Assembly (NCBI GenBank): GCA_018136815.1
Contig: CM030940.1
Coordinates: 4,283,761-4,347,760, forward strand
Length of the DNA: 64,000 nucleotides
Source: Isochrysis galbana
Lineage: Eukaryota; Haptophyta; Isochrysidales; Isochrysidaceae
Direction of reading: 5' to 3'
Every line of letters starts with the position of its first letter. The first letter of the stretch is position 1. A model generated the notes under the pieces. That model made no database searches. It was not told the origin of the DNA and was given only the letters and a program-made list of their open reading frames with translations. Below are positions 32,992-44,092 of the stretch, one piece after another. The position numbers were made by a program, and so were the translations under genes.

Positions 32992-33654
32992 CCTTCCTTC
33001 CTCCCCCCTCTCACCGTCTCAGTTTTAATCCTACTACTGAGTGAGTATGGAGTGGCGAGTGGCGAGTGCTTTGTCAGAGTTGTTCAATCTCAAGCTTGTT
33101 TATTTCGGGCCTACATGTGAAATCCGGAGGGGGGGGGGCGTTAGAAATTGTAGTCTTGTGTCTTGTTGGCTAGCATCCCTAGCCACATACGCCGGACGAG
33201 CCATGCACCAACCGCGCATACGTCAGGACTGAATCGAGCTCAAGCGAGATGACGCATAGGCCGACGAAGGATTCTCATTAGTCCGTGAGAAATATCTCTT
33301 AAATTGCACGTTTACGTAGTTGTCGGCCTTAGAGGAAACGCAGGGGGGAAACGTTGGCATGCGCACGCACGGCGTCTCCGCGGGGGAACCGATGGTGCCC
33401 ATGCACGGCGTGCACATTGGTGCAAGCAAGTCATCAAACATCAAACGTACCCCGCGAGAAATATCTCTTAGGGGGAAAGCAGAGAAAAAAGTTGTTATGC
33501 CCACGCACGGCGCCCTAGTCTTTCATTTAATTTTAAAATACTGATGTATACATAACTATGGACATTTGATCGCTCAATTCGACTGATGCCCCACAATCGA
33601 TGGAACGACACCTACTAACGCTCAGCGCTCTGTTGTTTATTGTTATCTTGTCAA
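32992..33654. repeat. Intergenic with CACGCCGTGC-rich repeat
   Basis: No gene seen. From about 33290 to 33520 AGAAATATCTCTTA occurs twice and CACGGCG motifs several times. GTGCCCATGCACGGCGTGCAC (about 33397) matches, inverted, the block at about 43331. An inverted partner copy lies at 43320-43550. Confidence 0.55.
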
Positions 33655-34165
33655 CTAAGTTTATACTTAGTTCGCCCATGGGGGGGCACGAGCCCCCCCC
33701 TCTCTCCACTCCTCCCCTGCCATGGGGGAGGAACCACCCATGCTCCTGGCACGCCTGATGGCTTGCCAGGAGCCCACTGCCCTGCTGACCCACTCTCTCC
33801 CTGACAGGCTCGCCTGATTCGCGCGTCCTGGCCCTTCGTGGCCAGCCCATCGCTCCAACCCCCCCTCCCCCCCTGTTCGACAGGCAGACAGGTGCAGAGT
33901 GGGGGCCCCTGAGGCCCAGGAGCGCCAGCGAGGGAGAGGCAGGGGAGACCAAGGCCCAGCCCCAGCCTCCTCTGCCCCCTGAGCTGGCCTCCAGGAGCCT
34001 CCAGGGGTCGCCAGAGGCAGCTGCAGGCCTGTCGCAGGCGCGCCATCGCGCGTGCCTGCAGGAGAGGGGAGAGAGAGCGCGGAGAAGGGGGTGGGCGGAG
34101 CGAGGGCTCCGCTCACCGGAAAATATGTAAGTCCCGCACCTGTTTACAGGAGAAGTCGGGACTGA
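33655..34165 (+). repeat. Dispersed 0.5-kb repeat, copy R1
   Basis: Begins with the palindrome CTAAGTTTATACTTAG, followed by TTCGCCCATGGGGG and a GC-rich body (CTGGCACGCCTGATGGCTTG, and so on). Ends with GTAAGTCCCGCACCTGTTTA and AGTCGGGACT, a second inverted-repeat end. Copies: 38912-39345 (+, 3'-truncated) and 46953-47485 (-). ORFs inside are not conserved between copies, so it is non-coding. Confidence 0.85.
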
Positions 34166-35404
34166 GGACGCCGCCAGCCCGGTAGGCATAGGAGGGAGGG
34201 GGGAACGGATCACCGGGGTGGGGCGCGGGCCACCGACCATATCTAAGCCCTTTTCCCCTATCCCCCTAGTAGTGCACGGGGGGAGTCGCCTGATGGCGGG
34301 GGGGAAAGGGCCAGGAGAGAGGGGGTGTAGAAAGTTTTGCTACGTGAGTAGAAAGTAGTGGGTCCACGGCCGCGTGTGCGCCCATCTGAAGGCTGTAGGC
34401 ATGAATATTCGTGTAAGGTACGCGCTCATAATTACAATTGAACAGTTCCCCGTGTTGCCACTGACGCACAAGACACACCGATTCGGATTCCCCATGGTCT
34501 CAAGTCCAGGTTTGCAGATTTGGTCTCGAAATTTGCGATTCGAATTTTGTTTTTGATGTTACTATAATCTATAATTGTTGGCTCGTTTAAGGTAATAAAC
34601 CGGCATGACTTCGACTTCTCGTTCTGCAGTCGCTCTGCGAGACTCTCTCTCTCTCTCTCTCTCCGTTCGCCTCTCCTCGGCCGACGGCAGGAAGATTCGT
34701 CCAAAACATTCTCCGGTCCCAAGATATCTCGTGGGGGGTCTCTCCGCGCTCCGTTCGCCTCTCCTCGGCCGACGGCAGGAAGATTCGTCCAAAACATTCT
34801 CCGGTCCCAAGATATCTCGTGGGGGGTCTCTCCGCGAGGGAAAGGACGCGATCTCGCTCCGAGATTGGCCTCGCGCCCTCCCACGCTGCCCCGCCGTGCC
34901 CTCGGTCCCTCGCGCCACCCCCCGCGGCAGGTTCTTTCCCTCGGCGTGCCGTCCGTCGCCTCCGGCCCTCTTCTCTTACCTTCTCTCGATGTCATCAAAT
35001 GTTCCATGACCGTCTGTTGTCTCCTCTCGTCTATCGGTCATAGCTCCCCAACGAGATTTGCCCTCGTTGTGTCGGCCTCCCCTCTGTCGTCTGTCGCACG
35101 TCTGCGCGTTGCTGAGTTGCCCTGGTGCCGACGCCTGGCCGTCCGTCCAGGTGTGGTTAGTTTTCGCCCCGTTTGGTTTAGTTTGTGTGGCTCTGTGTCC
35201 TCGAGCTTTTTGTAGCAACTTCGTCGAGGCCCACCGTGTTCCCAAGCGAGTCCCCCCGAGTTCCCGAGTCTATACCCCGAGTCAACGAGTCAATACAAGT
35301 CAAGCACGCGCCTGAGCCACCCCCAGTCGCCTGCCACCACCTCCCACAAGCCTCCTTCCACACTTCCGCGCCCTCCGTGCGTCGTACGTCGTGCGTCGAT
35401 CACC
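34166..35404. other. Intergenic, possible degraded LTR
   Basis: No gene. The stretch 34840-35400 is pyrimidine- and TCG-rich like the LTR/leader DNA at 4700-5800 and precedes a short gag-like ORF, so it may be a decayed LTR; there is no direct sequence match that I can point to. Confidence 0.3.
34661..34836 (+). repeat. Perfect 88-bp tandem duplication
   Basis: 34661-34748 is repeated exactly at 34749-34836, each containing GGAAGATTCGTCCAAAACAT and AAGATATCTCGTGGGG. Identity implies a recent event, or a merge error in assembly. Confidence 0.95.
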
Positions 35405-35581
35405 ATGACCGTAGTCACCCCCGAGGAAAGCTCCATGAGCTCCCACCAAGAACCGCATTCCGCGCTAGCTGCCGGCGCGCCCTCGCAGGCAATCACCAAG
35501 AGTGAGATGAGCCTTGCTCTGACGCTGTCCCCCCCCCCCCCCTCCGGCTTTCCACCCTCTCCTGCCCCAACTCCCACATAG
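35405..35581 (+). pseudogene. Short gag-start-like ORF
   Basis: 58 codons from an ATG in good context (ATCACCATGACC), Ser/Pro-rich, ending SPPPPPSGFPPSPAPTPT. It resembles the Pro/Ser leaders behind the LTR copies elsewhere in the window only in style. Probably retroelement debris. Confidence 0.2.
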
Positions 35582-35839
35582 TGTCATAGTGCACCCCTGC
35601 TTGTGTCGGCTGTCGGCTGTGTGGAGGGTGGAGGAGCACTAGCACTAAGAATCTAAGAATAAGAATATACTTTTTCTACACCCGCAAGCTGATATACCGC
35701 TAATCACGAAACCAATCTATTTTTACGGCGGCACGCCCCTCCGCCCCCCCCCCCCCCTTCCCCCCCGCCCTTTCCCTCCTCCCTCCTCCCCCCACCCTTC
35801 CCCTTCCCCTCCCCCTCTCCTTCTCCCTCTCCTTGTACG
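35582..35839 (+). repeat. Pyrimidine-rich flank of the Myb gene
   Basis: AT-rich segment to about 35720, then C/CT tract on the coding strand ending directly at the Myb ATG. Confidence 0.6.
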
Positions 35840-38302
35840 ATGGCTGCGGGCAAGCGCTCCCTGTCCCCCAGCTCTGCCCGAGCCTCCCCATCACTCCCTG
35901 TCCCCGCACGCACTCTCAAGGGCGCCGCTCGCGAAGCTGGAGTCGGCGTTCGCGCAGGCGTATACGAGAAAGAGGCAAACACGGGTGGAAGGCACTGCAA
36001 GGAGGGCAAGTGGTCGGCGAGGGAGACGGAGATGGTGTGGAGGATCTTCGTCAACGTGCTCAACGGCTGCTGGGACGGGGACACCGAGCAGGAGCGCCTC
36101 GAGAGCTTCTTCCGAGCGGAGGTGGCGAGCGGCATCAGGCATGCAAAGAGGGCCAAGCAGGAAGTGTGGAAGGCGACCAAGGCGAGGGCGGACGAGGAAC
36201 TGACCGCTGCCGGACTAGACGCACGCAAGAAGTCGTCCATCAAAAACAGGGTGGGCCAATCGCCCTGCGCACGCTCGCCCAGCCCTCTGCATGTCGGCCC
36301 ATTCACGGCCTGCGCCCGGTAGATGATGGCCGTCTACAACAAGAAGGGCACGCGCGCTTGGATGGAGGAAGAGATCCAGCTGCTGCGTCGTCTGGCCGAT
36401 GCTGACTTGACGTGGGTGCAAATAGCAGAAGAACTCGGTAGACCTAGGCAGGTGAGTTGCGACCTCGGGTGCCAAAGGCGCTGGCCCTGCTCGTGCATGG
36501 TCTTGCTCCCTGGCAGGTGGCACCCCCCCTACCGCACCTTACGCAAGATGCTGGGAATTGTCAGGCTTGTCAGCACGCATACGCGCACTACTCCAAGTCG
36601 GGCAGCTTGGGCCGCTTCACCTTGGAAGAGGAGCGGCGGCTCACAAGGCTCGTGGAGGCCGCCTTACACGCCGTCGCCAAGGCGCGCAAGAGAGTGTCAA
36701 GGACATCAGACGGGGGCGCTGGCGTTGGCTCGGCGGAGGAGGAAGAGGCGGAAATCAGGGAGGCAGCCGAGCTTCAGCGAAACTTGCCGTGGCAAGCCAT
36801 TTCCGAACGATTTCCTGGTCGCACAGGCAACCAATTGCGGGTTGCTTGGTTTCAAAGGCTAGCGCCCCACAGACTATCAAGAGCTGCCGTAGGGCCGAGG
36901 GAAGACCTGCAGGTGATAAGGAGCGTGCGCTCTTGCTCCTGGGAATGAGAGTGGTTCGGGAGGCGCATGCCCCGCGCTCTCAACCGTGTCATCGCCGTAA
37001 TGCATGGGCTTTCTCTGGTGAGGCCAGCAAATAGTGGCACCCGCATATGTACTAGTATTGCAAGTGCTCTGCATGACTTCTTGTGGTGCTTGCCATGCAG
37101 TTGCTCCGTTCAATTGCAGCGTCCGGCGCCGAGGACGAATCGGAAGTGACGTGGGAGAGATTGCATCCAAGGCTCGACGGTCGTCAGGTAAGGGGCGATG
37201 CATGGATGGGGCGTTTCATCATAGGTGTCTCTTCCTAGTTACTGATCCACTACAATGCAAGGCTGCGAGAGTTTGCCCACGCAAGGGGTGGGGTTTCCAT
37301 CGAGTATGGGGCATTTCGGTCTTGTGAAGGTGGGCCTGCAGCGCTGGTTTAGGGTGGCCATGTCTTTCAACGTTGGGTGGGCGCGGGTTGGGAGGTCCCG
37401 CGCTAACGTGCCACGACGGCAGTTTTTGAGCGTCACCCTGATTTTTAGACGTGCTCGATGGCTGCATTCATCACCGTGATGAGCGCTTTGTATCCCCCCG
37501 CTCTACTCAGGCTCGGCAACGCCTATCTTCTCTTTCGAAGCAGCTTGGATCGTCAGGCTCAGCACAACCGCTGGACGTGCGCGTCTCGCTTCTCATCTCT
37601 CTGCTCGAGACTCATCTCCTTGAAGATGGCCAGCAAGACGTCGAAAAGGCAGCACTCATCGCTGCAGGCCACAGCAACCTTGTTTCGGCTAACGACGACT
37701 CCGGTGCGGGCAGCGTGATTGGCCACGCTAGGCGTGCCGCTGGTCACAATCCGATGGTACACATGACCGTTGAGGGCGCGGCAGCGCAACTTGTCAACTC
37801 GCGCATCGCTGCTGCCAAATCTGAGTCACGTCACGTTGGTCCCCTAGCGCCCACGGTAATCAGCGACCCCGGGGCGACGGTTGACGGTCGAACGGAGGCA
37901 CGCAGATCGAGTACAAGTTCAAAGAAGAGAGGCGCGCCGGAGGGGAAAGAGCACGATCGGAAGCGCAGTCGGCCATCCGGAGGGCACGATGAGCGGGAGA
38001 GTGCGTCTGAAAAACAGAAGCGGAAGGCAGAGCGGAAGGCGAAGCGGAAGGCAAAGCGGAAGGCAGCGAAGGAGGCGTGCCGTACAGACTCGAATGTACG
38101 GGTAAAGCGTGAAATTGTAGGCGTCCAGCCGATACCCGACCCAACAAGCTTGGGTAGCTTTCAAAAGAAGGACCCCGAAGCAGCGCGAATCCTCGCGGAG
38201 ACGATGCGGCGTGAGGCTGCGATAGAAGCACAGGGATCTGGTAGATCGACAAACACTGTGCAGGGAGCTGCTCGGGGCAAGAAATCGAGGCACGCGCAAT
38301 GA
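35840..38302 (+). CDS. Myb/SANT DNA-binding protein, DMTF1/Reb1/TTF1-like
   Basis: Five exons: 35840-36250, 36323-36451, 36565-36912, 37101-37187, 37511-38302; GT-AG, all phase 0, 588 aa. Several Myb-type repeats are visible: GKWSARETEMVWRIF; KKGTRAWMEEEIQLLRRLA ... TWVQIAEELGRPRQ joined to ACQHAYAHYSKSG; GRFTLEEERRLTRLVE ... PWQAISERFPGRTGNQLR; and a weaker one around EVTWERLHPRLDGRQ. The order and the spaced tryptophans recall DMTF1, fungal Reb1 and TTF1, which bind DNA for Pol I termination or transcription control. The C-terminal third is Lys/Arg-rich (repeated RKAKRKA), nuclear and probably disordered. Target unknown. Confidence 0.82.
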
Positions 38303-38911
38303 TTGGACATGCGGACTAGCTGCTGCTCCGGCGCAAAGCCTCCTGCTGAATTCTTCTGCTTGCATTCATTGCACGTACAACCGCGAAAGGGTTCACTGAC
38401 TCAATTGTTGCGAGTCGTGAATGTACAAGCAGAGGAATAGTGATCGCTATCCCACCCACCACCTCCCTTTTCCTCCGCCTATGCCACGCTTGATGGGTTC
38501 TCTGCCTCACCGCCGAAGCGGCGCCGCGTGACTCACCATCTCGTGCCATTGCTGCCGTGATTGTTGCCGCACGTTGTCTCCTTCGACGATTGGGAGTTAG
38601 AGTTTGTTTTGCGATCTGTTGAAGCCATTGTTGCCAACAACTCGACGGTCGAGGACTCGAAGACGCACGGAGATACGTTTTGATTTTGCTGGTAGTGTGA
38701 GAGGGAAATGGTAAAAAAATACCTCCTGAAGAGTGAGGGCTATCTACCACCCAGCTAGGGATCGCTTTAAAAAAACTGAAGATTCTGGGCTACACACCTA
38801 CTATCCCAAGGTGCCCCTTGCTCTACTCCGACAAGGCCCTTATCTTCCCTCCCTCCATCTCCTCCCCTGCCCCCCTTCATGCCCTTTGTCCTCGTCGTTT
38901 CCGCAAGCAAG
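38303..38911. other. Intergenic
   Basis: No gene. Near 38765-38890 a short dispersed repeat (AAAAAAACTGAAGATTCTGG, TACACACCTACT, CCTCCCCTGCCCCCCTTC) shared with 44205-44345. Confidence 0.5.
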
Positions 38912-39345
38912 CTAAGTTTATACTTAGTTCGCCCATGGGGGGCACGAGCCCCCCCCCCCTCTCCACTCCTCCCCTGCTATGGGGGAGGAACCACCCACTC
39001 TCCTGGCACGCCTGATGGCTTGCCAGGAGCACACAGCCTTGCTGACCCATTCCTCACCCCACAAGCCCGCCTGACTCGCGCCCGCCCTGGCCCGTCGTGG
39101 CCTGCCCATCTCTTTGACCAGCCCCTCCTCCCCCTGGCCCCCACTGAGCAGAACCCCCAGCCAGCTCTTGTCGACCTGCAGGGCCGCGGAGCGCCAGCGA
39201 GGGAGAGGCAGGAGGGGTCAGGGCGCCGGGGCCATCCCCCAGCCTCACCTGCCCCCTGAACTGTGCTCCCAAGCCGCCCTGCACCTGAAGTGGGGCCGTA
39301 GGCGCCATGGGCCCCCGCCGCAGGGAAGAGAGGAAAAAAAAAATC
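38912..39345 (+). repeat. Dispersed 0.5-kb repeat, copy R2
   Basis: Same start palindrome CTAAGTTTATACTTAG and body as R1, but it lacks the GTAAGTCCCGC end and runs into A-rich sequence. Confidence 0.85.
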
Positions 39346-39589
39346 TTCTTAAAAAACCCCGCTACGTGTGCGGCGTGAGGCAGTGTGCTAGTGTACCTCC
39401 CTACTACCCAACCTTAACCCCTAACAACCCCCTCCCCCTTCCCCAGTTCCCTCATTAGCGGAGAAGCTGGTTCCGGGGAGGCCGCGCGCGCTGCTTCGGC
39501 CAGGAGTTGGAGAGAAGGGGGCGGGAGACTGTGGCTCGTCCTTTGCTTTCGGTGTTAGCTTTGGTTATTCTCCCTTAAAAACTTTAGAT

Positions 39590-42500
39590 TCCTTTTTTAG
39601 TAACTGCTGTGATTCCTACCCAGAGATTTAGCTGCTTTAGGTGATGTGTCGTAGGTCTAGCCCCCTTGCCGCTTGCAAGAGGTCCTCCGACGTTCCTATG
39701 TTGAAATCCTTGTCCACCGTGTACAGCGGGCTTATCATTTTCTTAATGTGTTTGTTGCTCGGGGCGTGTAACCCCATATTCTCCCGTTGTTTTTTTAGCC
39801 TCTGAAAGAAACCGACTTTCGCCGTTACTAACAGGTGATATCTCGTGAGGATCGCTCTTAAGATCGACCTGACGGACCTGCCGTCCGCGTTGCCATACTG
39901 GATGTTATAGAAGTCGGTTAGAATATACCTCCACGCCAAGATACCTAAGTATCCTGAGGAGGGGTGCGGTCTGTCCACCTGATAGCAGAAAAGACGTTGG
40001 GGTATTTCGGATCCCGGCTTAAGGCAAATCCCTAAAAGTCCTTCTATGAATTCAAAGACAGGCTCCGTCGCGATACATGAGGCCAAGTGAGTGGAACTCT
40101 CGGGGGCTATGCCACAAAAGCGGCATGTCGGATCGTCGGCAAAACGGTTTGCCGTAGCTATTCTCCTATGTAGAATATGTTTAAAATGCAGATAGGAGTC
40201 CCTAGGTGTTAAAAAGTTATATTTGTACAGTTGCGATACTTGTTTCCACTTTCCCGAGAGGACCGGTAACCTTTTCTCCCATCTTAGTGTGGATTTTTGT
40301 GCTTTTGTCTTCCTCAGCGCGAGGAACGCTTTAGTCAAGACCCTGACACTCACATCCTCTAGCGTAGTTTGCGTGCCTTTTAGCGTGTACTCTTGAGGTA
40401 TCGGATACGCTGTTTCCGCCGGGCCGTCGTACGCTCGTCCCCACTTCAGTGGGGTGAATAGCTCGTCGGGCAATAGTTGCGGGCTGATCCGCTCGTGGAT
40501 GTGGGGCTCTCCCATAACATTGAGTTGGACTTTGTGGTGATCGCCTCTTCGGCGCAGATAGAAGTTATGGTCTTTGTCCACTAGAATGTCACCTAGATCA
40601 TGCGCGTCCGGATCTTCTTGAGGGACTAACTCTTGCTCCTCCGGAGGAGGAGGCGGGGGCTTCGCTTGTTTTCTAAGAAGGTCCGTATAGTCAGATGTGG
40701 TATCTACTAGTCTTGATCTAGTCCATTCGGATATCTTTTCCCACGACTTAAGAAAGGGGGCTACTGAAATGTAATTTCCTCTATGGCGTATCCACCGTTC
40801 TCCGTCCGGCAAGTAAGCCGCGCATTCCTCTGTAGTGTATATGTCCCCCGTGTCCGGGTTAATCGTATTGTGTACGATAACCGTCTGAAGAGACTCCCAT
40901 TTAGACCTATGTGAATGGTGAATCGCCGGAGGTTTGTGGAAAAGATCGTGCCATATCGGGGAGCCCAGGGTTCCTTCCCGTGTGTTTGTTTCCCTATGGA
41001 AGTTAATCCGTCTAAAGTTCTCGAGCGCATGCTTCCAAAAGGCCGGGAGCGTGCTATTACCGCGAATGCTAGCCGTGAGGCTCTTCACGTCGACCTTCGC
41101 GAAGACCGCCGCGCGCCCTAAGGGGGTGCGGCTGAACCATTGGTCTAAGACCGTTTTCCATTCCGCCGTTGACGGGTTTAGGTAGCGGGCTATCCATATC
41201 GCTTGAAGCGCTCGCGTGTGTTCGGCCATGGGGAGTAGTCCGACACCCAATAGGGGTCCGTCTTCTCTCGTCCCCACTCTCGGGTACGCCGGAAGGGTTA
41301 TCCGTTTTAAACCCTCGTGCGAGGAGCCTAACTCGTCCGCCTGTAGTCGGGGAGATCTATCCCATAGTATGGTTTGAACGTCAGAATCTATGGCCTCCAT
41401 GAACCACGCCGGCGGGGTGGACGTGGACAGCCAATATCTCGGCGTCCCGTATATTATGAAGTTCACTAGTAGGGTCCTTCCATGAATGGAGAGACTCGTC
41501 ATTCCCCTCCATGTTGCGACTTTCTTTTTAAGCTTGGCGTATAGCTTCTCCCAGAAGGAGTCATTGTCTGGTCCTTCCCAGAATGGGACTCCTAGTATGG
41601 TCGCAAAATCGCCTTCGCCGAGTGTTTTAAGATATGCTAGCGTCTCGGGGACCTGCGCTCCCGTAAGTGATCCCATTCGTATTAGTATGCTCTTGCTTTT
41701 GTTCACTTTAGCCCCGGTGGCGGTTCCATAGCTTTCTAGAATGTGCATCGCCCTCTCCAATGACTCGAAGGAGTTTGCTAAAATTTGCGTGTCATCCGCA
41801 AACTGCGAAAGCCTCAACTCTCTAGGTCCTATCTTGATTCCTTTCATCTCCGGGTCGGCGTTTACTAGACGTGTTAGGCCTTCGGCCACTAGGAGAAAGG
41901 CTAGGGGCGATAGCGAGCATCCTTGGGGCATGCCGCAATGTATCGTGAAGGGATTGCTGCGTCTGCCGTTAGCCTTGATCCATCTGATCGGGAGTGAATC
42001 CGTGTTGGTTAATAGCGCTAGCCATCTAGAGTAACCAGGGCCGAAGCCCAGCGCTTGTATCGCTTTATGATAATAATCCCAACTGACTCTATCGAAAGCT
42101 TTCTCCCAGTCTATCGCCAGGGCTAGGCCCTCTTCGTCTGTGTCGTCTAGGTACGCTTGCACTAGTTTTAAGAGGTGGGTGGCTTCGCCTATCATCCTCC
42201 TAGGCACGAAGCCCACTTGCTCCTTAGAGATAATCGTATGTATCGTCTTTTTAAGTCTGTTAGCTAGGACCCTGGCGAGGATTTTGTAGTCCGTTTGGAG
42301 CAGCGTAATTGGTCTATAATTCCTCGGGTCCCTGGCGTCCCCTTTTTTATAGAGCAAAGCTATGTCGCCCGAGCATGTATCCTCCGGTAATGCCCCCGTC
42401 CGGTAGGCTTCGTGAAACATGTCCATCAGTCGCGGTGCCACTAGCTTTTCGAAGCTTTGATAGAACTCCATTGGTATGCCGTCCGGCCCCGTGGATTTAC

Positions 42501-42864
42501 CTTTCGCCATTTGCCGTATAGCACGGATGATCTCCGAGTATCCTATGGGCTTGTCCAAGAAGGACCTATGACTCGTCGGTATCCGACGTTGACTCAGCGC
42601 ATGGAGGAGGGGTTCCGCGCCCTGAGAGATCTTTTCGCTGAAAAGCCATACATAGTAGCTCCGCAACGAAACCAAAATCGCGGAGTCATCGGTTGCTACA
42701 TTGTCTTCCTTTAGGGCCGGCTGCGGGTCTTCCCATCTCACTCCGGCGTACATCGCCGGGATGTCGCCGCTAGCGTGTCTCGGTGTGAATCTCTTGAAAA
42801 ATTGCTTCGTAACAAGCTCTTCCGCCCTTATGATTTTTTCCGCTAGTGACGGGGCGTGTCTTGA
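39590..42864 (-). mobile_element. LINE retrotransposon copy 2, 5'-truncated
   Basis: Minus-strand element that starts abruptly at about 42864 within the linker before RT and runs to a complete ORF2 end at 39637 plus a short 3' UTR. 5' truncation is the standard outcome of incomplete target-primed reverse transcription. No long poly-A is seen at the 3' side. Confidence 0.88.
39637..42864 (-). CDS. LINE ORF2 fragment: RT and C-terminal Cys/His domain
   Basis: The frame is open from 42864; first ATG at 42753 (1038 codons). RT motifs intact: STGPDGIPMEF, LLYKKGDARDPRNYRPITLL, AIDWEKAFDRVSW, GMPQGCSLSPLAFLL and active site QFADDTQILA. The C-terminal half has the knuckle CRFCGIAPESSTHLASC, absent from copy 1. 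It aligns with copy 1 from RAEELVTKQFFKRF on (RREDLHSKEFFAQL in copy 1), with clear divergence, so the two are different subfamilies rather than recent sisters. The endonuclease is missing, so it cannot retrotranspose alone. Confidence 0.9.
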   Translation of the reverse strand, partial: SRHAPSLAEKIIRAEELVTKQFFKRFTPRHASGDIPAMYAGVRWEDPQPALKEDNVATDDSAILVSLRSYYVWLFSEKISQGAEPLLHALSQRRIPTSHRSFLDKPIGYSEIIRAIRQMAKGKSTGPDGIPMEFYQSFEKLVAPRLMDMFHEAYRTGALPEDTCSGDIALLYKKGDARDPRNYRPITLLQTDYKILARVLANRLKKTIHTIISKEQVGFVPRRMIGEATHLLKLVQAYLDDTDEEGLALAIDWEKAFDRVSWDYYHKAIQALGFGPGYSRWLALLTNTDSLPIRWIKANGRRSNPFTIHCGMPQGCSLSPLAFLLVAEGLTRLVNADPEMKGIKIGPRELRLSQFADDTQILANSFESLERAMHILESYGTATGAKVNKSKSILIRMGSLTGAQVPETLAYLKTLGEGDFATILGVPFWEGPDNDSFWEKLYAKLKKKVATWRGMTSLSIHGRTLLVNFIIYGTPRYWLSTSTPPAWFMEAIDSDVQTILWDRSPRLQADELGSSHEGLKRITLPAYPRVGTREDGPLLGVGLLPMAEHTRALQAIWIARYLNPSTAEWKTVLDQWFSRTPLGRAAVFAKVDVKSLTASIRGNSTLPAFWKHALENFRRINFHRETNTREGTLGSPIWHDLFHKPPAIHHSHRSKWESLQTVIVHNTINPDTGDIYTTEECAAYLPDGERWIRHRGNYISVAPFLKSWEKISEWTRSRLVDTTSDYTDLLRKQAKPPPPPPEEQELVPQEDPDAHDLGDILVDKDHNFYLRRRGDHHKVQLNVMGEPHIHERISPQLLPDELFTPLKWGRAYDGPAETAYPIPQEYTLKGTQTTLEDVSVRVLTKAFLALRKTKAQKSTLRWEKRLPVLSGKWKQVSQLYKYNFLTPRDSYLHFKHILHRRIATANRFADDPTCRFCGIAPESSTHLASCIATEPVFEFIEGLLGICLKPGSEIPQRLFCYQVDRPHPSSGYLGILAWRYILTDFYNIQYGNADGRSVRSILRAILTRYHLLVTAKVGFFQRLKKQRENMGLHAPSNKHIKKMISPLYTVDKDFNIGTSEDLLQAARGLDLRHIT

Positions 42865-43840
42865 TTACGCTCTCCACACCCACACACTCCACACACAAAC
42901 TCTCTCTCCTCTAGCGGCTAGATTAAGATAATTTCCACTTCCAGCTATTATAGATGTAGATTGGTACTACCAGTTGGATGAACCATCGCATCTTAAGGAT
43001 TAAGGATTGGGGATAGATGGACGAGCGTAGCAGCCGAGCAGCAAGCAGCGCCGACCGACGGAGGCTACTACGTATGTATGTATGAAGTATCGATGTTATA
43101 CTTGTAAAATAGATAATATTAGTAGTATTTATATACAAGGTACAAGGTACAAGGTGGATATTTGGGTGGATATTTGGGTGGGGGTTGTGGATATTTTGAA
43201 GATATAAAAAATGGATATTTGGGTCCAAAAAAATGGATATTTCCGCCAACCCCTAGCCCTTATTCACGTAAAGTAGCCATATAAGAGATGTTTCGTTGCG
43301 CAGCACGTGTGATGATTTGCAATCACATTGTGCACGCCGTGCGTGGGCACGGCGCGATGTGCATCGGTCCCCCCCCGCGGGGCGCCGTGCGTGCGCATAG
43401 AAACTTCCAGGAAGGTGCACGCCGTGCGTTCACTCTTTCCGCGGGGGGACTCTGGACGCAGAGGCGGTCGGGAACCGTGGGGGCACCCCCTGGGACCGGG
43501 GGAATTATTACCGTATATTGCGAAAACACTAACGTAAACAACTGGTAGGTCTTTTGGTCTCTCCCCTCCCCCGGGTCCCCTCCCCCCGTCTCCCCCTCCC
43601 CCTCTCATCGACCTACCAGAGAGAGAAGGCTCCTACTGCCTGCCTCCCTCCTCCCTCCTCGCTCACCCTCCAGCTCTCTCCTCGCCCTCGTCTTCCTCAC
43701 GATGGTGGCGACTCGGCGCGCATCGGTACGGTCCTCCGTCCTCTCCTCTCGTGCTCCTGCTCGCTGGTTTCGTTCGACTCGCTCGACACAGCCACCTGTC
43801 GACTGGACGCACGATACTGCACCTTCAACTATCACGACCT
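42865..43840. other. Intergenic with inverted CACGCCGTGC repeat
   Basis: GGTGGATATTTGGGTGGATATTTGGG-type short repeats at 43150-43250. At 43320-43550 lies the inverted partner of 33290-33520 (GTGCACGCCGTGCGTGGGCAC). A CT tract at 43555-43700 precedes an ATG at 43702 whose frame closes after 48 codons. Confidence 0.45.
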
Positions 43841-44092
43841 CTTAATGAAGATAATGATATTGTTGAAATACTGAAGGAAATGAGCTTGGACAATTGGGAT
43901 ATTACAACTCTACCGCAATACCAATTGTATGAGCACTACATGTGGAAGGAGTACAACTGGAAACAAAACGAATTACGATTGGACCGTAAACAGATATTGG
44001 ACAGTATGAAGAAAAATGGTTGGAATACTGACCTGCTCAGTCTACCTCCAAGCTGGACACGCACGGCATATCCGCTGGGCTCTCGCCCGTAG
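43841..44092 (+). other. AT-rich ORF fragment of unknown origin
   Basis: Within a GC-rich window this stretch is AT-rich yet open for about 80 codons in the frame ending at 44092 (LKEMSLDNWDITTLPQYQ, then YEHYMWKEYNW). Composition and codon use differ sharply from its neighbours. No family recognised. It may be an insertion of foreign, viral or organellar DNA, or part of an AT-rich mobile element. Confidence 0.35.
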
